64,000 bases of DNA from Bradyrhizobium sp. DOA9 (GTDB taxonomy: Bacteria; Pseudomonadota; Alphaproteobacteria; Rhizobiales; Xanthobacteraceae), in assembly GCF_000617845.2 (NCBI RefSeq), contig NZ_DF820425.1, forward strand, positions 813,690 through 877,689. The letters are read 5' to 3'. This document shows positions 17,276 through 26,773 of this stretch, one piece after another. Every line of letters begins with the position of its first letter. Within the stretch, counting starts at the first letter, position 1. The notes under the pieces are model-generated. The model saw only the letters and a program-made list of their open reading frames with translations, did not search any database and was not told where the DNA came from. Both the position numbers and the translations under genes were made by a program.

Positions 17276-17632
17276 TTGACCGCCTTTCCTCGCAAGCCCG
17301 CTTTGCTCGTTGCCCTGGCCCTCCTCGCCGGCGCGGCCATGGCCCCGGCGGGGGCGCAATCCACCGTGACGGAGGGCCAGAAGCTCGCTTTCGACCGCGG
17401 CAAGGGCAATTGCCTCACCTGCCATGTCATCAAAGGCGGCGACCTGCCGGGAACGATCGGACCGGAACTGAAGGACATCAAGTCAAAATACCCTGATCGC
17501 AACGAACTGACCGCGATCATCTTCGACGAGACCAAGCGCAATCCGCAAACCATGATGCCGCCGTTCGGCCGGAACCGGATTTTGACCGAACAGGAGATCG
17601 ACGCGATCGTTGATTTCCTGCAGACCCTGTAA
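17276..17632 (+). CDS. soxX: Sulfur-oxidation cytochrome c SoxX
   Basis: A monohaem c-type cytochrome, the small subunit of SoxXA, which attaches thiosulfate to SoxY and takes up electrons in the periplasm. From the TTG at 17276 it has 118 residues: signal peptide to about 28 (...AMAPAGAQ), haem motif CLTCH at 46-50 and an axial-ligand Met at 93 or 94 in TMMPPFGR. Start choice is uncertain: the in-frame ATG at 17210 would give 140 residues with a long polar leader before the signal. It begins the run soxX-soxY-soxZ-soxA-soxK-soxB. Confidence 0.88.
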   Translation: MTAFPRKPALLVALALLAGAAMAPAGAQSTVTEGQKLAFDRGKGNCLTCHVIKGGDLPGTIGPELKDIKSKYPDRNELTAIIFDETKRNPQTMMPPFGRNRILTEQEIDAIVDFLQTL

Positions 17633-17659
17633 CCGCGGGCGGCCCCCAGGAGACTTGAG

Positions 17660-18163
17660 ATGACCACGACCCCCAAGCCTCATTGGAGGCCTCATCCGAC
17701 GCGGCGCCTGATCCTTCGGGGCGCAGCCTCCGTGGCGCTGCTCGGCCTCGGCAATCTGCCATTCGCAGCCGCGCCCGCGCGCGCCGCAGCGAACGACAAA
17801 TATCCGGAAGAGGCCTTCAGGCAGAAGAGCGAGGCGGACGCGATCAAGGCGCTCTACGGCAAGACCGCCGAGCCGTCGGACAAGGTCAAGCTGGATGCGC
17901 CGGAGATCGCCGAGAACGGCGGCGTCGTGCCGATCTCGGTGACGACGACGCTGGAGAAGGTCAGCTCGATCTCGTTCTTCGTGGCGGAGAACCCGAGCGC
18001 GCTGGCCGCCAGCTACAGGATTCCCGATGGCACGATCCCTGCCGTCGCCAACCGGCTGAAGATGGCCAGGACCACCAAATTGACCGCGATCGTGGAGGCC
18101 GACGGCAAGCTCTACAGCGCGACCAAGGAGGTCAAGGTCACCGTCGGCGGTTGCGGCGGCTAA
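17660..18163 (+). CDS. soxY: Sulfur carrier protein SoxY
   Basis: A 167-residue periplasmic carrier. A Tat-type signal (RRLILRGAASVALLGLG) is followed by the immunoglobulin-like SoxY domain. The protein ends VTVGGCGG, with Cys165 as the residue that carries the sulfur intermediates. AGGAG lies eight bases before ATG 17660. SoxZ, encoded 15 bases downstream, is its partner. Confidence 0.96.
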   Translation: MTTTPKPHWRPHPTRRLILRGAASVALLGLGNLPFAAAPARAAANDKYPEEAFRQKSEADAIKALYGKTAEPSDKVKLDAPEIAENGGVVPISVTTTLEKVSSISFFVAENPSALAASYRIPDGTIPAVANRLKMARTTKLTAIVEADGKLYSATKEVKVTVGGCGG

Positions 18164-18178
18164 GCGAGGCAGTTCGAC

Positions 18179-18490
18179 ATGGCATCCAGCATTCGCGTGC
18201 GCGCAACATCGAGCGGCGACATCACCGAGGTGCAGGCGCTGATCCAGCACCCCATGGACACCGGCCTCGTCAAGGATTCCAAGGGCGAGTTGATCCCGGC
18301 GCATTTCATCCGGCAGCTGAAGTTCGAATGTAACGGCAAGGACGTGTTCGTCGCCGATTGGGGCACCGCCGTTTCCAAGGACCCTTACGTCAAGTTCAGC
18401 TTCAAGGGGGCCAAGAAGGGTGACGAGCTCAAGATCTCCTGGACCGACAACAAGGGTGGCTCGGACACGACCATCGCGAAGATCGCGTGA
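18179..18490 (+). CDS. soxZ: SoxYZ subunit SoxZ
   Basis: A 103-residue beta-sandwich protein that pairs with SoxY and presents its Cys-bearing arm to SoxXA and SoxB. It has no signal peptide, as expected because it is exported with Tat-targeted SoxY. Conserved segments include ALIQHPMDTG, PAHFIRQL and WTDNKGG. Its TGA stop overlaps the soxA ATG, so the two genes are translationally coupled. Confidence 0.96.
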   Translation: MASSIRVRATSSGDITEVQALIQHPMDTGLVKDSKGELIPAHFIRQLKFECNGKDVFVADWGTAVSKDPYVKFSFKGAKKGDELKISWTDNKGGSDTTIAKIA

Positions 18491-19353
18491 TGAAGGTCCG
18501 CATCCATCTCCTGCTTGGCTCGCTCGGCGCCGCGCTCGTCGCGTTTGCGCTCGCCGCGCCGCGCGTGACCGCCGCCGACAAGGTGGACCCCGTTGCCGAT
18601 GCCAAGGCGTTCCAGAACTTCTTCTTCCAGAAATTTCCGAACGTGAAGCACGAGGATTTCGTCAACGGTCCGTATTCCATGAACGAGGACATGAAGCGGC
18701 AATGGCAGGAGAAGGAGGAATTCCCGCCTTACGAGTTCGCGCTCGATGCCGGCAAGGAGATGCTCTCGACGCCGTTCAAGAACGGCAAGACCTACGCCGA
18801 CTGCTTCCCGAACGGCGGCATCGGCATCCGCCAGAACTATCCGTACTTCGACAGCGGCGAAGGCAAGGTCGTCACGCTGGAGCTCGCGCTCAACCGCTGC
18901 CGCGAGGCCAATGGCGAAGCGCCCTATTCCTACGTCAAGGACGAGATGGCCTCGCTCACCGCCTACATGGCCTACACCTCGCGCGGCAAGCCGATGGACA
19001 TCAAGATCCCCGATGATCCCCGCGCGCTCGCGGCATACGAGAACGGCAAGCGCTATTTCTACACCCGCCGCGGCCAGATGAACTTCTCCTGCGCGAGCTG
19101 CCATGTGCAGAGCCCGGGCGAACGCATCCGCGCCGAGACCCTTGCCCCGGCGCTCGGCATCCTCAACGCGATGCCGATCTACCGCTCGGAATGGAGCGGC
19201 ATGGGCACGACCAGCCGCCGCTTCGTCACCTGCAACAGCCAGACCCGCGCGGTTCCGCTGGAGCCGCAGTCGGATGAATATCGTGACGTCGAATATTTTC
19301 TGTCCTACGTCGCCAACGGCCTGCCGATCTCGGGGCCGGGAGCACGGCCATGA
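18490..19353 (+). CDS. soxA: Sulfur-oxidation cytochrome c SoxA
   Basis: A 287-residue periplasmic cytochrome, the catalytic subunit of SoxXA. A Sec signal ends near AAPRVTAA (28). One haem site is present, CASCH at 201-205, and Cys248 (RRFVTCNSQ) is the axial cysteine persulfide ligand. The N-terminal domain has only Cys105 and Cys137, likely a disulfide, so this is the one-haem form of SoxA rather than the two-haem form. It starts inside the soxZ stop codon and ends inside the next gene's start. Confidence 0.95.
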   Translation: MKVRIHLLLGSLGAALVAFALAAPRVTAADKVDPVADAKAFQNFFFQKFPNVKHEDFVNGPYSMNEDMKRQWQEKEEFPPYEFALDAGKEMLSTPFKNGKTYADCFPNGGIGIRQNYPYFDSGEGKVVTLELALNRCREANGEAPYSYVKDEMASLTAYMAYTSRGKPMDIKIPDDPRALAAYENGKRYFYTRRGQMNFSCASCHVQSPGERIRAETLAPALGILNAMPIYRSEWSGMGTTSRRFVTCNSQTRAVPLEPQSDEYRDVEYFLSYVANGLPISGPGARP

Positions 19354-19655
19354 AGCGGTCACTTGGCTTGGCCATGCTGCTCGCCTTGAGCCTTGCGCCA
19401 TCCGCGCGCGCGGCGAATGAGGCGGACTACAAGGCGGCCTATGCCGCCGCCGAAGCCGCCTCCAAGGAGGCGGCCGGCATGCGCAACCAGTGGACGGTGA
19501 CCCTATCTGCGCTGGCGGCCGCGAAGAAGGCTGCCGACGGCGGCGATTTCGACCGTGCGGTGGCCGCGGCCAGGGAGGCCGAAGCACTGGCGAAGGCGTC
19601 GATCTTCCAGGCTAGTTCCGAAAAAGAAGCCTGGAAGGCGATGGAAATCCGCTAG
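19350..19655 (+). CDS. soxK: SoxXA-binding protein SoxK-like
   Basis: A 101-residue secreted protein: signal peptide to about residue 22 (MKRSLGLAMLLALSLAPSARA), then an almost entirely helical, Ala/Lys/Glu-rich segment that resembles the SoxAX-binding protein (SAXB/SoxK) found between soxA and soxB in other sulfur oxidisers. In those systems it enhances SoxXA activity. The ATG overlaps the soxA stop as ATGA. The identification rests on position, size and composition more than on a conserved motif. Confidence 0.72.
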   Translation: MKRSLGLAMLLALSLAPSARAANEADYKAAYAAAEAASKEAAGMRNQWTVTLSALAAAKKAADGGDFDRAVAAAREAEALAKASIFQASSEKEAWKAMEIR

Positions 19656-19705
19656 ACTGCCGCGCGGTGAACGAAGTCCATACGAGAGGCGCGGAGAATT
19701 CCTGG

Positions 19706-21457
19706 ATGGCGATCCGCCGCCGCGATTTCCTGAAACGTGCAGGCCTTGCCGCTGCAACGCTCACCCTGCCGCGCCTGGCCCGCGGCACCGAGGCTGCCAG
19801 CATCTACGACCTCGAACGGTTCGGCAATGCGCGGATCCTGCACATCACCGATACGCATGCGCAGCTCAATCCGGTCTATTTCCGCGAGCCCAGCGTCAAT
19901 ATCGGCATCGGCGAGATGGCGGGACGGCCGCCGCATCTGGTCGGGCGCGCCTTCCTGGAACGGTTCGGCATTCGGCCCGACAGCGCCGATGCCTATGCCT
20001 TCACCTGCCTCGAGTTCGAAAAGTCCGCAGGCCGCTTCGGCAAGCTCGGGGGCTTTGCCCATCTGAAGACGCTGGTCGATCGCCTGCGCGCCGATGTCGG
20101 CGAGAGGCGCTCACTTCTCGTCGACGGTGGCGATCTCTGGCAGGGCACCGGGCTTGCCAACGTCATGCAGGGCCGCGACATGGTCGAGGTTGCCAATCTG
20201 CTCGGCATCGAGGCGATGACCGGGCATTGGGAATTCACCTATGGCGAGCAGGCGCTGCGCGACAATCTCGAGCGCTTCAAGGGCGAGTTCCTGGCGCAGA
20301 ACGTGTTCCTGACCGAGGAGGCCGCGTTCAACGACGCGCCCGCCTTCGACAAGGCCATTGGACGCGTGTTCAAGCCTTCCATCATCAAGGAGCTCGGCGG
20401 GCGCCGCGTCGCGATCGTCGGCCAGGCCTTTCCCTACACGCCGATCGCCCATCCCAAACGGTTCACACCGGACTGGAGCTTCGGCATCCGCGAGGAGGAG
20501 CTGCAGAAGCATGTCGACGTCTTGCGCGGCACCGACAAGGTCGATGCCGTCGTGCTGCTGTCGCACAATGGCATGGACGTGGACCTCAAGCTCGCGAGCC
20601 GGGTCACCGGCATCGACGTCATTCTCGGCGGCCACACCCATGATGCCGTGCCGCAGCCTATGCCAGTGAAGAACGCAGGTGGCACGACGCTCGTCACCAA
20701 TGCCGGCTCCAACGGGAAATTTCTGGCTGTGCTCGATCTCGCGCTCGACGGCGGCAAGGTCAGCGATGTCAGGTATCGTTTGCTGCCGGTCTATTCGGAG
20801 CTGCTGAGGCCCGATCCGGCGATGGCCGAGCTGATCGGCCGGGTCCGTGCGCCGCACGTAGCCGACTGGTCGGAAAAGATCGCGACGCCCGACCGGCTGC
20901 TCTATCGCCGCGGCAATTTCTCCGGGCCCATGGACGAATTGATCTGCACCGCGCTGCGCACCGAGCTCAATGCCGAGATCGCTCTGTCGCCGGGCTTCCG
21001 CTGGGGCGTCACCGCGCTGTCCGGCCAGGCGATGACCATGGAGGATCTGCTGGCGGAAACCGCGATCACCTATCCCGAGACCTATGTTCAGGAGATGACG
21101 GGGGCAGAGATCAAGGACCTGCTCGAGGACGTCTGCGACAATCTCTTCAACGCCGATCCCTACTACCAGCAGGGCGGCGACATGGTGCGCGCCGGCGGGC
21201 TCAGCTACACCTGCACGCCGGACGCTGCGATCGGCAGCCGCATCTCGGAGCTGAAGCTCGGCAACGGCAAGTCGCTCAGCGCCAGCCACCGCTACAAGGT
21301 CGCGGGCTGGGCCTCGGTCAACGGCCAGCCGGGCGCGCCGGTGTGGGACGTCGTCGGCAAATATCTGCGCTCGGGCCGGATGATGCCCGAACGGCTCGGC
21401 TCCGGCGTCACGCTGAAAGGCGTCGACGGCAATCCTGGCATTGCAGGGCAGGGATGA
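19706..21457 (+). CDS. soxB: Thiosulfohydrolase SoxB
   Basis: A 583-residue periplasmic dimanganese hydrolase that releases sulfate from SoxY-bound cysteine S-thiosulfonate. A Tat signal (AIRRRDFLKRAGLAAATL) starts the protein. Metal-site motifs of the 5'-nucleotidase fold are in place: Asp49/His51 in ITDTHAQ, DGGDLWQGTG, GHWEFTYG, LSHNGMD and GGHTHD. I chose the ATG at 19706, giving the RR motif at the very N-terminus; a GTG at 19667 would add 13 residues. The gap to soxK is 50 bases. SoxCD, which would complete sulfane oxidation, is not encoded in this window. Confidence 0.94.
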   Translation: MAIRRRDFLKRAGLAAATLTLPRLARGTEAASIYDLERFGNARILHITDTHAQLNPVYFREPSVNIGIGEMAGRPPHLVGRAFLERFGIRPDSADAYAFTCLEFEKSAGRFGKLGGFAHLKTLVDRLRADVGERRSLLVDGGDLWQGTGLANVMQGRDMVEVANLLGIEAMTGHWEFTYGEQALRDNLERFKGEFLAQNVFLTEEAAFNDAPAFDKAIGRVFKPSIIKELGGRRVAIVGQAFPYTPIAHPKRFTPDWSFGIREEELQKHVDVLRGTDKVDAVVLLSHNGMDVDLKLASRVTGIDVILGGHTHDAVPQPMPVKNAGGTTLVTNAGSNGKFLAVLDLALDGGKVSDVRYRLLPVYSELLRPDPAMAELIGRVRAPHVADWSEKIATPDRLLYRRGNFSGPMDELICTALRTELNAEIALSPGFRWGVTALSGQAMTMEDLLAETAITYPETYVQEMTGAEIKDLLEDVCDNLFNADPYYQQGGDMVRAGGLSYTCTPDAAIGSRISELKLGNGKSLSASHRYKVAGWASVNGQPGAPVWDVVGKYLRSGRMMPERLGSGVTLKGVDGNPGIAGQG

Positions 21458-21597
21458 TGCGGCCGCAGCTCTTGTCCGCGATCATATTGGCCGCAATAGG
21501 AATCTTCTAAATTTCGTTGTTCATGCAGTGAATTACTTCTCTTTCTGACCCGTACTGTAGTAGAATCTTGGAAGCCAGTTCCAAGCCGGGTCCTGCC

Positions 21598-22635
21598 ATG
21601 ATCTTCCGCCAGCTCTTCGACAGCGTTTCGGGCACCTACAGCTACGTCCTCGCCAGCCGCGCCGGCGGTGAGGCGCTGATCCTCGATCCCGTGCTGGAGA
21701 AGGTCGATCGCTATTGCCAATTGCTGCGCGAGCTCGACCTCAAGCTGGTCAAGGCGGTCGACACGCATCTGCATGCCGACCACGTCACCGGCCTCGGCGA
21801 GCTGCGCGACCGCACCCATTGCATGACCGTGATGGGCGATCAGACCAAGGCCGACGTGGTCGCCATGCGGGTGGCCGACGGCGACAAGGTGACGATCGAA
21901 GGCCTGTCGCTCGACGTGATGTACACGCCGGGCCACACCGACGATTCCTATTCCTATCTGATGGGCGACCGCGTCTTCACCGGCGACACGCTGCTGATCC
22001 GCGGCACCGGCCGCACCGATTTCCAGAACGGCTCGGCGCGCGCGCAATACGATTCGATCTTCAACCGCCTCTTGAAGCTGCCGGACGAGACCATGGTGTT
22101 TCCGGCGCATGACTACAAGGGCGACACCGTCTCCACCATCGGCGAGGAGAAACGCTTCAATCCGCGGCTCCAGGTGCGCTCGGTCGACGAATATATCGAG
22201 CTGATGGCCAACCTGAAGCTGCCGAATCCTAAGATGATGGACGTCGCGGTGCCCGCCAACATGCATGTCGGCCTGCATCAGGAGGAGCTCGAGAAAGAGG
22301 GCCGCGCGCTCAGCGCGACCGAGGCGATCCGCAGCCTCGGCCGGCCCGACATCCTGCTGGTGGATCTGCGCGAGACCAACGAGCGGATGAAGCACGGCAT
22401 GCTCGAAGGCGCGCTGCACACGCCCTATCCTTCCGTCGAGGAGAGCCTCAAGCCAGGCGGCATGCTGCGTGAGGTCGTGGCCGCTAGCGGCCGCCGCGTG
22501 GTGTTCTTCTGCGCCTTCGGCGAACGCTCGGCGATGGCCGTTGCGGCTGCAAAGGAGGCGGGGCTCCTCAACACCGCGCATATCGCCGGCGGCATCGATG
22601 CCTGGAAGAAGGCGGGCGGGCCGGTGGTGCGCTGA
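21598..22635 (+). CDS. Persulfide dioxygenase-rhodanese fusion (MBL fold)
   Basis: A 345-residue cytoplasmic fusion. Residues 1-230 are an ETHE1-like metallo-beta-lactamase domain (HLHADH at 57-62, His113, Asp130, His171 as iron ligands) that oxidises glutathione persulfide to sulfite. Residues 240-345 are a rhodanese domain with active-site Cys305 in CAFGER. It lies 140 bases downstream of soxB with its own AT-rich upstream region, so it may have a separate promoter. It could dispose of sulfane sulfur left when SoxCD is missing. Related fusions occur in sulfide-responsive operons; the sulfide link here is inferred. Confidence 0.88.
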   Translation: MIFRQLFDSVSGTYSYVLASRAGGEALILDPVLEKVDRYCQLLRELDLKLVKAVDTHLHADHVTGLGELRDRTHCMTVMGDQTKADVVAMRVADGDKVTIEGLSLDVMYTPGHTDDSYSYLMGDRVFTGDTLLIRGTGRTDFQNGSARAQYDSIFNRLLKLPDETMVFPAHDYKGDTVSTIGEEKRFNPRLQVRSVDEYIELMANLKLPNPKMMDVAVPANMHVGLHQEELEKEGRALSATEAIRSLGRPDILLVDLRETNERMKHGMLEGALHTPYPSVEESLKPGGMLREVVAASGRRVVFFCAFGERSAMAVAAAKEAGLLNTAHIAGGIDAWKKAGGPVVR

Positions 22636-22721
22636 CGACCTCGTCGCCAAGCTTGAGCAAGATCAGGACGGGGCCATATATTCCGATTAGACGGATGCAG
22701 CATCACCATCCCGGGATAGTC

Positions 22722-22880
22722 ATGGCCAAGACCGCCAAACCGAACGCGCCGCCGAAAACTGCGGACGAAAAGGCGAAAAAACCACCACCGCCGCGCGACA
22801 TTGACGACGACGATTACGAAGACGGCGACATCGCGACGCCAAAACGCGATCGCTATGGCCCGGACGACGAGCCGTTGTGA
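22722..22880 (+). CDS. Small Lys/Pro/Asp-rich hypothetical protein
   Basis: A 52-residue protein with a basic Lys/Pro-rich first half and an acidic centre (RDIDDDDYEDGD), predicted to be disordered. The ATG at 22722 has GGGAT upstream; an ATG 27 bases earlier is an alternative. No function can be assigned. It is in the same direction as the persulfide dioxygenase gene, 86 bases away. Confidence 0.55.
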   Translation: MAKTAKPNAPPKTADEKAKKPPPPRDIDDDDYEDGDIATPKRDRYGPDDEPL

Positions 22881-23004
22881 GGGTGTGAGTTCGCCTCACG
22901 AACGGTGCGTCCCGCCCGCACTACCTGCCATGCGCCTGCGTTCATGGACAAATAACCGCCTGCCCCGATAGTTTGCCGTCCATCGGGAGTGAAACGGAAC
23001 TGCA

Positions 23005-24213
23005 ATGGTCGACGTTCTCGCCGCACCGCAGCAAGGCAAGGCGGACAGCGCGCTGCGCACGCTGACCGGGATCTCGATCGCGCATTGGGTCAGCCATTTT
23101 CATCTGCTGGTCCTGCCGATGCTGTTTCCGTTCCTGAAGGAGAAGCTCGGCGTCGGCTATGTCGAGCTCGGCTTCTCGCTGACCACGCTCGCCGTCGTCT
23201 CCGGCCTGACGCAGGCGCCGACCGGCTATCTCGTCGACCATTTTGGCGCGCGCAAAATCCTGCTGATCGGGCTGACGCTCGGCGGCTGCGCCCTGATCCT
23301 GCTCGGCCTGCACCTCAGCTACGCCGCGCTGATCGCCTGCGCCGTGCTGCTCGGGCTCGCCAACAGCGTCTATCATCCCGCCGATTACGCGATCCTGGCC
23401 GAGCACATGGACGAGGCGCGGATGGGCCGCGCCTTCTCGGTCCACACATTCGCCGGCTATCTCGGCGGCGCGGTGACGCCGGCGATCGTGGCCGCGCTGG
23501 TCACGGTGTGGGGCGGCGTCGGCGCGCTGATCGCCTCCGGCGCGATCGCCATTCTGGTGGCCGTGCTGCTGGTCACCATGGGCATCCCCGAGGCCGGCGC
23601 GCACAAGAAGAAGCCGGGCAGCGCAAGCGCGCCGAAGCAGGCGGTGATCACGCCGGCGCTGATCACGCTGACCGCGCTGTTCATGCTGCTCAGCCTGTCG
23701 GTCGCCGGCATCAACAATTTCGGCGTGGTGGCGCTGATGAGCGGCTACGGCACGTCCTATTCGATCGCCAATGTCGCATTGACCGCGTTCCTCGCCGCAA
23801 GCGCCGCGGGCGTGCTCGCCGGCGGCTTCCTCGCCGACCGCACCGAGCGTCACGGCTATGTCGCGGCGGCCTGCTTCGCCGCGAATGCGGCCATCGTGCT
23901 GCTGATCGCGCTGGTGACGCTGCCGGGCTGGGCCCTCACGGCGACGATGGCGACCGCAGGCTTCCTCTCCGGCGTGATCGCGCCGTCGCGGGACATGCTG
24001 GTGCGCAATGCCGCGCCGGCCGGTGCCGCGGGGCGCGCCTTCGGCATCGTCTCCACCGGCTTCAACCTCGGCGGCATCGTCTCACCGCTGCTGTTCGGCT
24101 GGATCATGGACCAGAGCGCGCCGCATTGGGTGTTCGGCGCGTCCGTGATCTTCATGCTGGCGACGGTGGCGCTGTCGCCGTTCACGGAACGGCGGCCGGC
24201 GAAAGCAAATTGA
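23005..24213 (+). CDS. MFS transporter
   Basis: A 402-residue major facilitator superfamily carrier with about 12 hydrophobic helices, beginning with the helix-1 segment SIAHWVSHFHLLVLPM and carrying YLVDHFGARKIL in loop 2-3. Two histidines and a polar helix 1 recall the fosmidomycin-resistance/sugar-phosphate type, but no substrate can be named. The start is ATG 23005 after CGGAAC. It is monocistronic and followed by about 320 bases of repeat-bearing non-coding DNA. Confidence 0.82.
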   Translation: MVDVLAAPQQGKADSALRTLTGISIAHWVSHFHLLVLPMLFPFLKEKLGVGYVELGFSLTTLAVVSGLTQAPTGYLVDHFGARKILLIGLTLGGCALILLGLHLSYAALIACAVLLGLANSVYHPADYAILAEHMDEARMGRAFSVHTFAGYLGGAVTPAIVAALVTVWGGVGALIASGAIAILVAVLLVTMGIPEAGAHKKKPGSASAPKQAVITPALITLTALFMLLSLSVAGINNFGVVALMSGYGTSYSIANVALTAFLAASAAGVLAGGFLADRTERHGYVAAACFAANAAIVLLIALVTLPGWALTATMATAGFLSGVIAPSRDMLVRNAAPAGAAGRAFGIVSTGFNLGGIVSPLLFGWIMDQSAPHWVFGASVIFMLATVALSPFTERRPAKAN

Positions 24214-24357
24214 GCCGTCAGGATCGACACAAATTCAATTGTCGGGACTCATAACCACAAGGAGACGGCTACGAGGCGACGATCACCTCGGACGTGGTGA
24301 CACCGCAATCTGGTTCGTCGTCCGCGGCGCGTTTGGCAAGCTAGCGCGGCATTGCCA

Positions 24358-24522
24358 CTTACCCTCCCCTGGAGGGGGAGGGTCGGCTCACATTGAGCGC
24401 AGCGAAATGTGAGACGGGGTGGGGTGACGGTCTCTCCACCTCCAACAGTGTGCCTGTGGAGAGATCACCCCACCCCGCTCGCGCTTCGCGCGATCGACCC
24501 TCCCCCTCCAGGAGAGGGTAAG
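24358..24522. repeat. Palindromic intergenic repeat, family 2-like (long form)
   Basis: CTTACCCTCCCCTGGAGG at the left end is matched by CCTCCAGGAGAGGGTAAG at the right. Inner inverted pieces include CGGGGTGGGGTGA and TCACCCCACCCCG around a TCTCCAC centre. It lies between convergent MFS genes (24213 and 24534). The rest of the 24214-24533 gap shows no gene or obvious promoter. Confidence 0.88.
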
Positions 24523-24533
24523 AAGAGGCCGCC

Positions 24534-25859
24534 TTACGTCGGCGACACCGCGCCCTTCAGCGCCGCGCCCTGCGCCGCCGCACCACGCATCAGCCTGGCC
24601 TTCTCCGTGTTCGGCCACAGCAGCAGCAGGCCGATGATGCCGGAGCCAATCATGACCACCGCGTTGATGGCGAAGCCGGTCAGATAGCCGTCGAGCATGC
24701 TGCCGGAGCGCTGGATCACGGCGCCCATGACGCTGGGCGCGATGATGCCCGAGAGCGTATAGAGCGCGCCGTAGATCGCGATCACCGCGCCGCGCTGCGA
24801 GGCCGGAGTGAACTCGCCAAGCATCGGCGGACAGACCACGTAGATCGCGCCGCAGAGACCGGAGCCGACAACCAGCGCCGCGATCTGCAGGCCGGCGCCG
24901 TCGACATGGGCCATCGTGGCGAGGATCAGGCCGCCGATGATGAGCGGCACCGAGCCGAGCACGCCGCGCGAGACGCGCGTGGTGGAGCCGCGGGCCATCA
25001 TCACCTGCGAGATCCAGCCGGTGAGCAGGACGATGGTGGCGCCGAACACCCAGGGCAGGATCGAGATGAAGCCGGCCTGGCTCTGCGAGAAGCCGAGCCC
25101 CTTGACGATGAAGGGCGTGAACCAGGTGAGGCCGAGCGACAGCGCCCAATAGGCGCCGAAGGTCGCGATCACGCAGCCGAGGAAGGTGCGCGAGGTCAGC
25201 AGTTGCACGTACGGAATCTTCGGCTCCGTGGCAGCCAGGACCTCGGTATCCTCCAGCGGGCCTTCCTTGCCGAGCGCGAGCCAGGCTGCGACCCAGATCA
25301 GGCCGACGACCCCGAGCGCGCCGAAGGCGTAGTGCCAGGAATGGTTGACGATGATCCAGTTCAGCGCCGGTACCGCCAGGATGACGCCGAAGGCCGACCC
25401 CTGCGACAGGATCGCGGTCGGCAGCGTGCGCTTCTCGTCGGGGAACCATTTGTAGATGGCGTGCGCGGCGACCGAGAAGGCCGGCCCTTCGCCGGCGCCC
25501 AGCACGATGCGGCAGATCAAGAGCGTGGTGAAGGAGACCGTGCCGACCATCGGGAACTGCGACACCGCCCAGATCACCGCCAGCGTCAACAACACCCAGC
25601 GCGTCGGCACCTTGTTGACGATGAAGCCGACCACGATGGCCGAGATCGAGAACAGGAAGAAGAACGAGGACCCGAGCAGGCCGAACTGCTCGGCGCTGAG
25701 CTTCATCTCGGTCATGATCGGCACGCCGGCGAGACCGACGACGATCTTGTCGGCGAAGTTCACCACCATGAAGAGAAAGAGGAGAAATGTAATGGTCCAG
25801 GCGCCCCTCGGCGTTGTAGTCGTCCCAGCCGTCACGTTCGGCGTTCCCTGAGCGCTCAT
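24534..25859 (-). CDS. MFS transporter, anion:cation symporter-like
   Basis: A 441-residue major facilitator resembling the ACS (phthalate/glucarate-type) group: helix 1 contains NFADKIVVGLAGVPI, and AGEGPAFSVAAHAIYKWFPDEKR in helix 4-loop 4-5 is the ACS signature. Substrates of this group are organic anions. I chose the ATG at 25859, spaced four bases from GGGGAG; another ATG directly upstream is too close to it. It runs convergently with the 23005 MFS gene. Confidence 0.86.
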   Translation of the reverse strand: MSAQGTPNVTAGTTTTPRGAWTITFLLFLFMVVNFADKIVVGLAGVPIMTEMKLSAEQFGLLGSSFFFLFSISAIVVGFIVNKVPTRWVLLTLAVIWAVSQFPMVGTVSFTTLLICRIVLGAGEGPAFSVAAHAIYKWFPDEKRTLPTAILSQGSAFGVILAVPALNWIIVNHSWHYAFGALGVVGLIWVAAWLALGKEGPLEDTEVLAATEPKIPYVQLLTSRTFLGCVIATFGAYWALSLGLTWFTPFIVKGLGFSQSQAGFISILPWVFGATIVLLTGWISQVMMARGSTTRVSRGVLGSVPLIIGGLILATMAHVDGAGLQIAALVVGSGLCGAIYVVCPPMLGEFTPASQRGAVIAIYGALYTLSGIIAPSVMGAVIQRSGSMLDGYLTGFAINAVVMIGSGIIGLLLLWPNTEKARLMRGAAAQGAALKGAVSPT

Positions 25860-25977
25860 CATTCTCCCCGCATGTCCTTTTCGGCACTTTTTGATTTGGC
25901 CGTCTTGGAAGCTAACAGCGGCTTCAGGGCCAACGCAACCCCGGCATTTCCGCATCAGGTGTGCTACGCAGCATCCT

Positions 25978-26101
25978 CACCTCTCCCCGCCGGGGAGAGG
26001 TCGATTTGCGCAGCAAATCGGGTGAGGGGTCTCGGGCCTCTTGAGAGACCGTAACCCCTCACCCGCGCCTTCGGCGCGACCTCTCCCTATGGGAGAGGTG
26101 G
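25978..26101. repeat. Palindromic intergenic repeat, family 2, copy B
   Basis: CACCTCTCCCCGCCGGGGAGAGGT on the left, GACCTCTCCCTATGGGAGAGGTG on the right, with GCAAATCGGGTGAGGGG and CCCCTCACCC inside. Near-identical in plan to 3649-3770 and 63359-63491. It lies between a divergent MFS gene and the ABC exporter operon, ending 19 bases before the ATPase start. Confidence 0.9.
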
Positions 26102-26119
26102 AAGAAAAGTGGCAGGCCC

Positions 26120-26769
<650 letters not shown>

Positions 26770-26773
<4 letters not shown>

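Noticed and set aside
17276..21457. Complete Kelly-Friedrich Sox pathway
   Set aside because: soxCD, soxV, soxW and a regulator are not present in this window, so completeness cannot be claimed.
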